Below the pieces are notes generated by a model. That model was not told where the DNA came from. It made no database searches and was given only the letters and a program-made list of their open reading frames with translations. A DNA stretch of 64,000 nucleotides from the NCBI RefSeq assembly GCF_026212465.1, contig NC_080061.1:22582787-22646786 (forward strand), read 5' to 3'. The position numbers and the translations under genes were made by a program. This DNA is from Amaranthus tricolor. Lineage: Eukaryota; Streptophyta; Magnoliopsida; Caryophyllales; Amaranthaceae. This document shows positions 12,296-22,329 of this stretch, in pieces (position 1 is the stretch's first letter; every line of letters starts with the position of its first letter).

Positions 12296-13981
12296 TCAAG
12301 GAGTAGTCTCATCTTCATCTATTAACTCAATCTGCACTTCAACTATGTCTAGCTTGGCACCAAGACGGTTCTCCATCTAGATGAGCTGATCAGCTATTGA
12401 GGCAAGTGAGACACGAGTTTCATCTTGAAAAGCAAGAAATTGATACTGGAGGTCTTAGAGCGTAGACAGTATGGAGTCTAAAGAAGCTGTAGGAACATAA
12501 TCAAAATTAGCACAGCCTATACCTGGTGAAGTGTGTGTTGGAAATGGTGGTGGTGTAGACTGTATAGGAGATGGTGCTGGTGATGGAATTTGATGTGATG
12601 GTGGTGTGGCTGGCTTGGGAGAGGGAGGTGCATATTTTGTAGGTTCAAGGATGTTGTGAGAGGTGATATCATCATCCATAACAACCGTACGTTTAGAAGC
12701 CAACCTCCTACTTTTTCTCTGTATTAAACCTGGCTGCTTCTTCATAGTCATCTAAACCTCCTCATCGCTAGAGTCACTAATTAGAGTGTAATCATCATTA
12801 TCCTCTATAGCATCTCCTTTCTCTTTTGATTCCCCCTTACTAGCTGCTTCTCCCTGTTCCCTAGTTTCTACTGTTTCAGTGGTTGCAGTGGGAACAGACT
12901 CCTGCTCCTTTTATTCCTCAACAAGTTGTTCCTTTACTTCCTCAACCTTCTCCTCTTCTTATTCAACATCATTAACCTCTTCCACAGCATGTACCAATAT
13001 TCCTTCATCATTTAATTTTAGGTGCAGATTGTGTAAGCATTTGGCACCTATTTTCATATTAGGACCCATAGGGAACTGCAAACCATCTAGAGGTACACCA
13101 AATCTTCTGAAAATCCATGTCAATAGCCCTCCATATCCAACAAAACTCCCCTTTTCAATGCAGTCCGACAGATGAGAAATCATTAATGAAGGAAAGTTTA
13201 TTTTAATATGATTGGCCATGCAATAAATGAAAGTGGCATCACGTAGACTAACTTCACTTCGTTTGGAGTTTCATGGTAAGATGAATTTACGAGCAATATT
13301 ATACAAAAATTTATGCAAAGGAGACAGGATGTTGTGGCTTATTTTCCCTTTCTTTTGATCAATTCGTAAGAATTTCAGAATAGTTCTTTCATTAATCCCA
13401 GAAAATACTATCTTCGAGCCAACATGATAGGTGTCAAATCCAACAGCAGGAACATTGAACCATTCCCCCAACTTAACACTATTAAATTCTATTTTTATAT
13501 CCTTAATAGTGCTAGAACACACCCCACAATCAAGAGAAAAATTTAAAATAAATTCACGCATTAGGTTAGGAAATATTGGGTTGCAACTGAAATCGGACAT
13601 CACTACTTCCCAGTTTTGATTTTGTAAAATGGCATGAAGTTGTGGAAAAGGAGTAGTATCATACCAGTACTTGTCTAAACCGAACCCTACAGACATTTCC
13701 TTTGAAACTTCTTCAGCACTGTCGGGATCAGTAATCTTCGAACGTTTGGTTGGTCTAGATGATGAACCACCTTTTGGTGTGGAGATCTGGCGTTTTGTTC
13801 CTGCATGTGTTGTGGATGGTATTGGGATTTCATTTTTGGTTTCAGTAGATGAGGATGGTGGAGCATCAATCTGTGGTGAAGGATGAACCACCCTAAGAGG
13901 TTGCGGTTGAGAAATTTTACAGGATTTCGGTGTTTTCCTGTTCATTTTCTTGCCGGAGTTTGAGGTTTTTGGTGTTTTCAT
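12296..13981 (-). pseudogene. Third ORF after pol, env-position ORF of the SIRE-like element (broken)
   Basis: From the ATG at 13981 to a stop at 12296-12298 one reading frame of about 561 codons stays in register. It is interrupted by six in-frame stops at about 13271, 12959, 12911, 12752, 12455 and 12377, and I see no frameshift. The N-terminus is basic and rich in Ser, Pro and Thr. A globular part follows, with FDTYHVGSKIVFSGINERT and later SDCIEKGSFVGYGGLLTWIF, then an acidic stretch, a proline-rich run around PPSPKPATPPSHQIPSPAP, and a C-terminus with heptad-like spacing. I see no signal peptide or membrane segment in this frame, so a true envelope function is unsupported. The globular part resembles proteins labelled putative plant transposon protein; that is from memory and unsearched. 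Confidence 0.75.
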
Positions 13982-14477
13982 TGTGATTTTGAAGGTGTAT
14001 TGAGAGAGGGAAGATGATGAGTGATGTTTTCCGAGGGAAACAAGTAATGCGTGAAAGGTGTAACGTGAGGAATGGGGTTAATATATGGGTGAAGGGACGG
14101 TTAACTAAAGGTTCAACTCTTTAATTCATTAATCATTTCAATTGAAATCAAATGGTTATTGAAGAGTTGTGGGACAAATTCATGGAATGAGATAAATCCA
14201 ATTCCCATTATTTAATTTTGAGTTGACCATATATTAGAAAAATATGAAAAATATAAAACTTGAAAAATGATATTATTATATTATCTAAAAAATATAATGA
14301 ACACATGCTACTTTGGTCTGATCAATTCAAAACATGCAATCAAGAAGACATTTATAGTACGAACTTTATCAACTGTATACCTGATTCCTTCAATAATTGA
14401 TTCACAATCAAGATGTTGAGGTTGATTTCACCCTTTTCAATTTCATGATGCTTCATGGGGAATTCTTGTTATCAACT
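13982..14477 (-). other. Spacer between pol and the third ORF
   Basis: About 500 bp of AT-rich sequence with no conserved coding frame. It separates the pol stop at 14478 from the third ORF. The part nearest 13981 holds the TATA-like and CT-rich motifs. I see nothing else in it. Confidence 0.6.
14078..14085 (-). promoter_or_regulatory. Possible TATA box before the third ORF
   Basis: The minus strand reads TATATTAA 97-104 bases before the ATG at 13981. A CT-rich leader (minus-strand CCCTCTCTC at 14002-14010) lies between them. The spacing fits a short 5' leader from an internal promoter, but this is inferred from pattern only. Confidence 0.35.
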
Positions 14478-15971
14478 TTAGTGGAGCTTGATCATACTGA
14501 GTTCCAATCTCATCTTTTCATATTGTTCCCTTGGAAGCAGTTTAGTCATGATATCTGCAAGTTGCTCATTAGTGTTAACAAGCTTGACTATTATATTTTT
14601 GTTTTCTACATTGTCCTTAAGAAAATGATGTCTTATATGTATGTGTTTAACCCTAGAATGATACACTAGATCTTTGGATATGCATATGGCACTGGTATTA
14701 TCACAAAAAATAGGAACACATTCAAATTTAATACCAAAATCTCTTAGCTGCTGTTTTATCTAAAGCATTTGAGAACAACAAGCTGCTGCTGCTACATATT
14801 CAGCTTCAGCAGTGGATAATGCAACGGTGTTTTGTTTCTTGGAGCACCATGACACTAAACAAGAGCTAAGAAATTGTACCATACCTGAAGTACTTTTTTT
14901 GTTCACAAGATCTCCAGCATAATCTGCATCACTAAAACCTTTCAAGTCATAGACATCACTTTTAGGGTAAAATAGGGACAAGTCATCTGTTCCCTTTAAA
15001 TATCTCAAGATTCTTTTTACTGCAGTAAAATGTGACTCTTTGGGGTTAGACTGAAATCTAGCGCATAAACTAACACTAAATGAAATATTAGGTCTGCATG
15101 CTGTTAGATATAATAATGAACCGATCATGCCTCGATATATTGTTTGATCTACATTAATCCCATTTAAGTCTTCATCTAATCTAACATTTGTAACCATGGG
15201 TGTATGGTTGGTCTTAGCGTTGTTTAGTCCATACTTCTTAAGAAGTTCTTTTATGTATTTTTGTTGATGAATAAAAATATCATTTTTAGTTTGTTTAATT
15301 TGTAAACCGAGGAAGAAATTTAATTCTCCCATCATGCTCATTTAAAATTCTGTTCCCATAAGGTTGGCAAATTCTTTACATAACAAATCATTGGTAGCAC
15401 CAAAAATAATATCATCAACATAAATTTGAACAACCAAAATATCGGAACCGTTATTCTTAAAGAATAAGGTTTTGTCGATTTTTCCTCTAACAAAGTTATT
15501 ATGAATCAAAAACTTTGACAGTCTTTCATACCATTGCCTAGGAGCTTGCTTCAAGCCATATAGAGCTTTATCAAGCTTGTAGACATGATCAGCACAAGAG
15601 GTATTTTCAAAACCTGGGGGTTGTTCAACAAAAACTTCTTCATCAAGAAAGCCATTTAAAAAAAGCACATTTCATATCCATTTTATATAATTTAAAGTTC
15701 ATGAATGCAGCAAAAGAAATTAAAATTCTAATAGTCTCTAACCTTGCTACTGGAGCAAAAATCTCGGTGTAACCAATACCTTCTTGTTGGTTGTACCCTT
15801 TGACCACGAGCCTTGCTTTGTTTCTTACAATTATTCCGTGCTCATCTAGTTTGTTCCGAAATACCCTTTCGGGATCTAAGTGCCATACTTTGTTTCTTTC
15901 AAATTCATTCAATTCATCTTGCATGGCTACTATCCATTTGGGATCCTTTAGAGCTTCCTCGTGGTTTTTAG
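14478..15971 (-). pseudogene. Copia reverse transcriptase and RNase H (broken)
   Basis: The RVT_2-type domain begins around 15970 (DPKWIVAMQDELNEFERN) and has the first catalytic Asp in YKMDMKCAF. A frameshift in a run of seven T (minus strand) at about 15660-15666 moves the frame. The second frame carries LDKALYGLKQAPRQWYERL and the catalytic YVDD at about 15411-15422. An in-frame TAA follows at 15342-15344, then the connection and RNase H, with GFSDADYAGD and ALSTAEAEY. A TAG at 14760-14762 interrupts RNase H, and the rest (HSRVKHIHIRHHFLKD) runs to a stop at 14478. The catalytic residues are present but spread over three pieces. It would copy element RNA into DNA in cytoplasmic particles. 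Confidence 0.93.
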
Positions 15972-17387
15972 GTTCAAGTGATGATAGGAACGCAAAGTAA
16001 GCACAAAAGTTTCTAATTTGGGATCTGGTTTGTGTTCCCTTATTCATATCACTTACAATCAAATCAAGAGAATGGTAACTTTGATATTTCCAAGACTTAG
16101 GCACAAATTCTCTTGTGGGAATAGTAGCATGTTCTGGTTCAACAACTTGATTGCCATTCTGTTCAGCTTCTGGATCATCTTGCTCGTCTGTGGGTATGGC
16201 TGGATTGGGAACAGTCTGTTGGTTTTGATGTTCTGGTAGTTCCTGAACTTGATCAGTTCTTTTTGCATCTTCTTGTATTGGCTGTTCACCTGCTGTTCCT
16301 TGATCTAGCATTTTCAATTCTTCATCATTGTCTTCTAGATGAGCAAGACCTATTTTGACATTGTTGATATCCTGTCCACTTGTTGAAAAGTTAGTTTCAT
16401 CAAAAATGATGTGAACCGACTCTTCTACACACATTGTTCTTTTATTATAAACTCTGTAAGCCTTACTATGTGATGAGTAGCCAAGAAATACTGCTTCATC
16501 ACTTCTTTCATCAAACTTGCCTATATTTCGTTTTCCATTAACATGAACAAAGCATTTACATCCAAATATACGAAAATAGGAAATGTTTGGTTTAACACCT
16601 TTAAGCAATTCATAGGGTGTCTTTGAAGTGATTGGTCTTATTAATACACGATTCATAATATAACAAGCAGTATTAACAGCCTCGGCCCAAAAATTTGTAG
16701 GTAGACCGCTAGCAATCAACATGGTTCTGGCCATTTCTTCTAAAGTTCTATTTTTCCTTTCTACCACTCCATTTTGTTGTAGTGTTCTTGGTGCGGAAAA
16801 ATTTTGATTCATTCCATGTTCATTGCAATATATTATAAAGTTTGAATTTTCAAATTCTTTTCCATGATCAGACCTTATGTGAATTATTTGATTATTGGTA
16901 GATTTTTGTATTTTGTTTGCGCAAGAAACAAACTCATCAAAAGCTTCATCTTTGCTTACTAAAAATAAAATCCAAGTGAATCTACTATAATCATCAACAA
17001 TGACAATCACATATTTTTTGCCGCTACGGCTCTGTATTCTCATAGGTCCACATAGATCCATATGAATTAATTTTAGCGGTCTAGAGGTAGTCACCATATT
17101 CTTTGATTTAAAAGATGACCTTACATGTTTTCCTTTGGCACAAGGATCACAAATTTCATCCTTAAGGAATTTTATAGCTGGTATTCCTCTAACTAGGTCT
17201 TTTGATCTTAATGTATTAATCAATGTATAACTAGCATGACCTAGACGCTTATGCCAAAGTAGTGGGTCTTCTTCTATAACACTTAAACATGTTAGACTGG
17301 TTTTGGAAACAGTGTCCAGGTCCACTACATAAGTGTTCCCTTTTCTGATTTCCTCGAGCATAGTGTCTCCTGTGTCGTTCCTAGAAA
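15972..17387 (-). pseudogene. Copia integrase and linker region
   Basis: One open stretch from 17361 continues into reverse transcriptase. Counting from there, the zinc-binding HHCC is His37, His42, Cys71 and Cys74 (LLWHKRLGHAS, CDPCAKGKH). The catalytic triad is Asp102 (HMDLCGP), Asp165 (IRSDHGKEF) and Glu201 (NGVVERKNR), which matches the DD35E spacing of the rve family. A GKFDERSDEAVFLGYS segment marks the copia C-terminal side. A Gln/Glu/Pro-rich linker at about residues 340-460 leads to reverse transcriptase. This is the best preserved part, with no internal stop. It is separated from protease by a frameshift near 17388, so it could not be made as part of a normal polyprotein. Confidence 0.93.
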
Positions 17388-17687
17388 TTATGCATCGTAT
17401 TCAGAAGTAAACTTAACAAAGTTACCTTTATCACAAAATTGAGAAATACTTAGAAGATTGTGTTTTAAATTCTCGACTAAAAATACATTGTCAATGGCAT
17501 GGGAACTTGACCTTCCAACCTTTCCTTTGGCGATTATCTCACCCTTCATATTGTCACTGAGGGTTACCTTTCCCCCATCATATGCTTCAAGTGAGAGAAA
17601 TCTAGATTTGTCACCCGTCATATGCTTGGAACACCCACTATCGAGATACCATGAGTTGTTCCCCCTCACTTGAACCTGCAAAGCAAA
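17388..17687 (-). pseudogene. Copia aspartic protease (fragment of pol)
   Basis: The active-site triplet sits in SWYLDSGCSKHMTGDKSRF, followed by GKVTLSDNMKGEIIAKGKV and the typical NVFLVENLKHNLLSISQFCD. These identify the gag-pol protease that cuts the polyprotein. Upstream the same frame is closed by TAG at 17688-17690 and TGA at 17709-17711. Downstream a one-base shift near 17388-17390 breaks the join to integrase. There is no ATG of its own, as expected for a processed domain. The catalytic Asp is intact, but the fragment cannot be expressed in its native context. Confidence 0.88.
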
Positions 17688-19427
17688 CTAATGGTTAGGT
17701 TCAGGAACTCAGTCATCCTTGGGTTCTTGGTCGATAATACATGAATCATATTTCTTAATCCATATGCGTTCGACATAGGTTTTATTTGCTTTGGTATGTT
17801 GTTCCCTTTTTACACATTGATATTTCAGGTGTCCATTTTTCCCACAAAAGGAACAAATTTACTACTGGGAAGATCTACATAGACCTTTTTCATTCTATTA
17901 TTCTTAACATAACCTAGGCCTTCTTTACTCTTTGTTTTAGCATCTAGAATCCATTTGGGAACTTCATAGATTTTCCCTTTTCCTTTTAAGTTCTATTTAT
18001 CTTTCAGATATTCATTCTCTTTTTCACAGGATTCTAATTTTAATTTCATCTCTTGAAATTCTGTGCTAAACACGTGAGTGAATATTTCATTTACATCCCT
18101 TCTTAATCCTAGCAATTTGTATTGATTTATTTCAATATTAAGAATAAAAAATTCCTGCTTCATTTTCTCCAATGTTTCTCTCAACATTATATTCTGATCT
18201 AGCAAATTAAAAAATCTACTTTGCACATCGATCCTAAATGAATTTAGGTAGGAAACATGATCTTTACTTGAGTTAAGGTCTTTCTTAATTTGGAGATTAT
18301 TAGTATTCTGTTTGTGTAATTTCTCCTATGTCTCCAAGAGCAACTTAATTAATTTATTCTTGCTGAATTTAAATAGGTCTTTACGAAATGAGTTAGAAGA
18401 CATTACCTCCTTTTCCTTAGACTATTCATCCTTGCTGTGATGAGATGCCATGAGACACAGATTTGCAGTTTCTTCTTCTACTGGAGCTTCTGTTTCAGCT
18501 TCACTTTCGGTATCACCCCAGGCTGCGATCATAGCTTTACGAAAGTCTGTTTTGAAGTTTCCTTTCTTGGGCTGTCTTCTAACTTCTCTTGCCTTTCCCT
18601 TGCCCTTGTCATTCTTCGATTGAGGGCAATCCTTTATGAAGTGGTCGGTGTTTTCACATTTGTGGCATTTAAAATTTGTCTTCGTGTTAGCAGTTCCTCT
18701 TTCTTTGTTATGTCTTTGATTTCCATATCTGCTGATCCTGAAGAACTTTTTGAATTTTCTTGCCAACATAGCAGTCTCCTCTTCATCAGTTTCTGATTCT
18801 TCATGATCATTTGCTGCTAGAGCCAGGCCTTTATTTCGGGAACTGTCTGCTGTTCCCAAATGCAATTCGTGAGTCATGAGGGAACCAGCTAGCTCTTCCA
18901 AATTAAACTTGGTGAAATCTTTTGATTCCTGGATGGCTGTGACCTTGGCTCTCCAGCGTTCATCTTGAGGAAGACTCCTAAGTATTTTCCTGACTTGTTC
19001 ATCAACGGGAATGATCTTACCAAGTGACACAAGTTCGTTTGTTATATTTGTGAACCTGGTGAACATCTCTTGGATGTTTTCTCTAGGTTCCATGACGAAC
19101 CTTTCATATCTGGACATCAGCAGGTCAATCTTGGAGCGCTTCACTTCACTAGTACCTTCATGGGTAACTTCCAGCAGGTTCAAAATCTCCATCTTTTGAA
19201 AATCTTCTTTTTCGTATTCAGTGATTGGTTTTGAAATTGATTCGTCATTGGAGTTTATGGTTGTCACCTCAAAGTCTCCAATTTCAATAACTCTCCATAC
19301 TTGATAATTTTCGGCCTTTATGAAGATTTCTTATCTTATTTTTCCAGTAGGTATAGAATTTCCCATCAAACATGGGTGCCCTTTGCGTGGAGTACCGTTC
19401 TTCCATGCGTTCGTTCATTTTTATCAT
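17688..19427 (-). pseudogene. Copia gag (broken), with two zinc knuckles and a coiled-coil-like segment
   Basis: Translation would start at the ATG at 19427. A single-base shift near 19325 separates the N-terminus (APMFDGKFYTYWKN) from the main frame, which is readable from 19267. The middle is a UBN2-like capsid domain (LLEVTHEGTSEVKRSKIDLL; EQVRKILRSLP). It seems to lack about 35-40 residues before LLEVTHEG compared with relatives, as I recall the family. The first knuckle, CHKCENTDHFIKDC, is CX2CX4HX4C. Stops lie at 18422 and 18326-18328, then a Glu/Lys/Leu-rich coiled-coil-like segment at 17993-18226. A second knuckle, CSFCGKNGHLKYQC, lies at 17814-17855 in the protease frame. Gag would package RNA and form particles; this copy cannot. 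Confidence 0.88.
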
Positions 19428-19481
19428 CTCACCAGGGAACTGGATACTGCTCTCAGGGTTTCCTGATCAAATGAGGAACAA

Positions 19482-19494
19482 GGCTTTGATACTA
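19482..19494 (-). other. Primer binding site, initiator-tRNA-Met type
   Basis: The minus strand reads TAGTATCAAAGCC two bases after the CA end of the 5' LTR. The usual plant copia site complementary to tRNA-iMet is TGGTATCAGAGCC, so this copy differs by two G-to-A changes. The leader from here to the gag ATG at 19427 is about 55 bases. Confidence 0.85.
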
Positions 19495-19532
19495 ATTGTA
19501 GAAATACAAAGAGATGGTCGAATGCAACAAGA

Positions 19533-19560
19533 GGGGGGGGGGGGGGGGGGGGGGGGGGGG
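19533..19560 (+). repeat. Homopolymer tract of 28 G
   Basis: An uninterrupted run of 28 G on the plus strand, followed by TGAATTGTTG. The matching site in the other LTR (7832-7839) has 8 G. The difference points to slippage expansion after insertion or to a sequencing/assembly length error. Confidence 0.9.
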
Positions 19561-20084
19561 TGAATTGTTGTGTTTTAAGCTTAAGATTTTTGACTCTAAT
19601 TTTGCGGAATTATAACAATAAAATATAACTTAAACTTAAAGTGAAAAAGGTAAAAGGAGACAAAGATTTTACGTGGAAACCTTCTTGGCCTAATAAGAAG
19701 GAAAAACCACGAACCCCCGGGATTTCAAAATTCTTACTATGTTTTAGGCAAGCAATTACAATCACATAAAACAATTTGCTTCACTTGAAACTTCTCTATT
19801 CTAGGCCTATTTCTCTTTCTCTTCTCTTTCTCCTTCTCTTTCTCTCCTAATTTTCACGCTTCACTTGAAGCTTCTCTAATCCCCTAGACTTTCCTTAAGT
19901 CTAATTACAACAAAACACTCAATTACCCTTACAAGGCCAAATTCTCAAGAGGATAAAAATTAAATACTTGCTTTAACAAAAATATAATAAATTAATTGGC
20001 ATGAAATAGCTGAAAATATTTTTCTTGATTGATCTCCCTTATTGGACACTCTTGGATACCAAACCAGTTTAGGCGTAGTTCCTC

Positions 20085-20093
20085 CTATTTATA
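20085..20093 (-). promoter_or_regulatory. TATA box of the 5' LTR promoter
   Basis: The minus strand reads TATAAATAG, conserved at the same LTR position in the other copy. It lies about 660 bp upstream of the gag ATG. Transcription would be expected to start roughly 30 bp to the left, which would define the U3/R border; the start itself is inferred. Confidence 0.6.
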
Positions 20094-20630
20094 ATGAAAA
20101 TAGCCGTAACTTTCTTTTGCAAAATAACTTCCACTAACTTACTTGTTCCTAAAGCAAAAGATAGTGGAGAACAAGAAATAGAGCCGGTTACCATTTGCAA
20201 AAAATAGGAGACGGTTCCTTCAAGCTAAAAATAGCATAGGAGTTCAATGAAGATCCTAAATAAAAGGAGACATTTTCTCAATAAAGAATAAGTCTTAGGT
20301 TATTTTTAGATGACTAAAAATAGTTTTGCCAACAACTTATTAATTAATTAAGCAACTAATTTAACTCTTAACCGTTACATCAACTTAAAAATGGAAAATA
20401 AATTATTTGCAGTTTTCCATCCCATGTCTTCTCCAGACTTGCAACGTAGGAACAGTGTACTGTCTCCATCTACAACTTCCGTCAGATTGTCAACTTCGGG
20501 AACAGTAGACCGCCTGTCTCCTTTTAACACCGTAAGCAATTATCTAACTCTTTGGATATTTACGACACATACAACTTCCACGAACCAAGTCATAGGCTTC
20601 ATCAACGATTTCAAAACCTAATAGGCCAAT

Positions 20631-22329
20631 AATGTACTTGAAATTACGTGCCAGGTTACGTTTTTAATGCTTTGATATTTTTTTGGCACTTTCTCGCATA
20701 AAGTGGTTCAAACATGGTCTGTTTCGCACGAAACCTAGCACACAACACTATTTGGTATAACTTATTGTGTTGAAATTATAAGAATCAAAAACAATAGTCA
20801 TATGCTTGAAATTACGTGCTAAGTTTCTTTTTAAAAGTTTTTTTTAGCTTTTTCAGCACTTTGTCGCTTAATGTTGTTCAATCTTTGTTTGTTTTGCACC
20901 AAACATGGCACCCCACACTATTTAGTTTATATTATTGTGTTGAAATTGTTAGACCGGAAAACAATAGTCATGTACTTGAAATTATGTGCTAGTTACTTTT
21001 TTAATGCTTTTATATTTTTTTGGCACTTTCTCGCATGAAGTCGTTCAAACTTGGTCTGTTTCGGACGAAACGTAGCACACAACACTATTTTGTATAACTT
21101 ATTGTGTTGAAATTGCAACAATTGAAAACAATAGTCATATGCTTGAAATTACGTGCTGAGTTGCTTTTTTTAAGTTTTTCTTATCTTTTTTAACACTCTC
21201 TCGCATAAAGTTGTTCCAACTTCGTTTGTTTTTCACCAAACATGGCACCCCACACTAATTAGTTTATATTATTGTGTTGAAATGGTTTGACTCGAAAACA
21301 ATAGTCATGCACTTGAAATTACGTGCTAATTTGAGTTTTTTATGTTTTTTATATTTTTTTGGCACTATCTCGCATAAAGTGGTTCAAAGTTGGTTTGTTT
21401 CGTACGTATCTTGGCACACAACTCTATTTGGTATAAATTATTGTGTTGAAATGGTTAGAATCGAAAACTATTGTCATATGCTTGAAATTACATGCTAAGT
21501 GTCTTTTTAAAAGTTTTTTTTAGCTTTTCTAGCACTTCTCTCATAAAGTTGTTTAAACTTTCTTTGTTTTGCACGAAAAATGTCACCCAACACAATTTAG
21601 TTTCTATTATTGTATTGAAATGGTTAAACTCGAAAATAGTAGTCATGTACTTGAAATCACGTGCTAAGTTACGTTTTTAATGTTTTGTATATTTTTTTGG
21701 CACTTTCTCGCATAAAGTGGTTAGAACTTGGTCTGTTTCGCACGAAACCTAGCACAGAACACTATTTGGTATAACTCATTGTGTTCAGATTGTAAGAACC
21801 GAAAACAATAGTCATATGCTTGAAATTAAGTGCTAAGTTGCTTTTTTAAAGTTTTTTTTTTAGCTTTTCTAGCACTTACTCGCTTAAATTTGTTCAAACT
21901 TCTTTTGTTTTGCACCAAACATGGCACCCCACACTATTTAGTTTATATTATTGTGTTGAAATTGTTAGACTCGAAAACATTAGTCATATACTTGAAATTA
22001 CGTGCTAAGTTGCGTTTTTAATGTTTTTTATATTTCTTGGCACTATCTCGCATAAAGTGGTTCAAAGGTTGTTCGTTTCGCACGAAACTTGGCACACAAT
22101 ACTATTTGGTATAAATTATTGTGTTGAAATGGTTAGAATCGAAAACTATTGTCATATGCTTGAATTACATGCTAAGTGTCATTTTAAAAGTTTTTTTTTT
22201 AGCGTTTTTAGAACTTTCTCGCATAAAGTTGTTCAAACTTTCTTTGTTTTGCACGAAAAATGTCACCCAACACTATTTAGTTTCTATTATTTTTTTGAAA
22301 TTGTTGAACTCGAAAAGAGTAGTCATGTA
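20631..22329. repeat. Satellite, alternating X/Y monomers without a clear higher-order unit
   Basis: Monomers of 165-172 bp start near 20638, 20803, 20971, 21143, 21309, 21480, 21650, 21818, 21990 and 22158. They alternate X and Y and are all full length. I cannot match them into a longer repeating unit within this stretch. The first monomer continues the one interrupted at 7812. This is a transition between the older left organisation and the homogeneous 7-mer array. Confidence 0.85.

Larger units (their letters stand above)
7813..20630 (-). mobile_element. Degraded Ty1/copia LTR retrotransposon, SIRE/Maximus-like
   Basis: Two related LTRs bracket gag, protease, integrase, reverse transcriptase and RNase H in copia order, all on the minus strand, followed by a third ORF. 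Two CX2CX4HX4C knuckles in gag and the extra ORF fit the SIRE/Maximus lineage. The span is 12.8 kb including a 2.6-kb nested insertion, so the element itself is about 10.2 kb. Both outer ends are imperfect: the left LTR lacks its last 20 or so bases, and the right end reads CCAATAATG where the internal LTR edge reads CCAACA. No target duplication is therefore visible. Satellite register is kept across it. All ORFs are broken, so any movement would need proteins from elsewhere. Confidence 0.93.
19497..20630 (-). repeat. 5' LTR of the copia element
   Basis: About 1134 bp, matching the left LTR. In plus orientation it starts TGTAGAAATAC at 19497, next to the primer site, and ends GGCCAAT at the satellite. 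Compared with the left LTR it has a 28-base G run in place of 8, lacks about 66-68 bp near 20612 between TCAA repeats, and has many substitutions. The outer terminal CA is not intact. The span includes a TATA box for element transcription to the left. Confidence 0.9.

Noticed and set aside
12078..12299. Hydrophobic 73-codon minus-strand frame, considered as a membrane domain of an envelope-like protein
   Set aside because: It is in a different frame from the third ORF and begins across that ORF's stop. No shift is evident that would join them.
12879..13886. Plus-strand frames opposite the third ORF
   Set aside because: They are shadows of the minus-strand ORF with no domain of their own.
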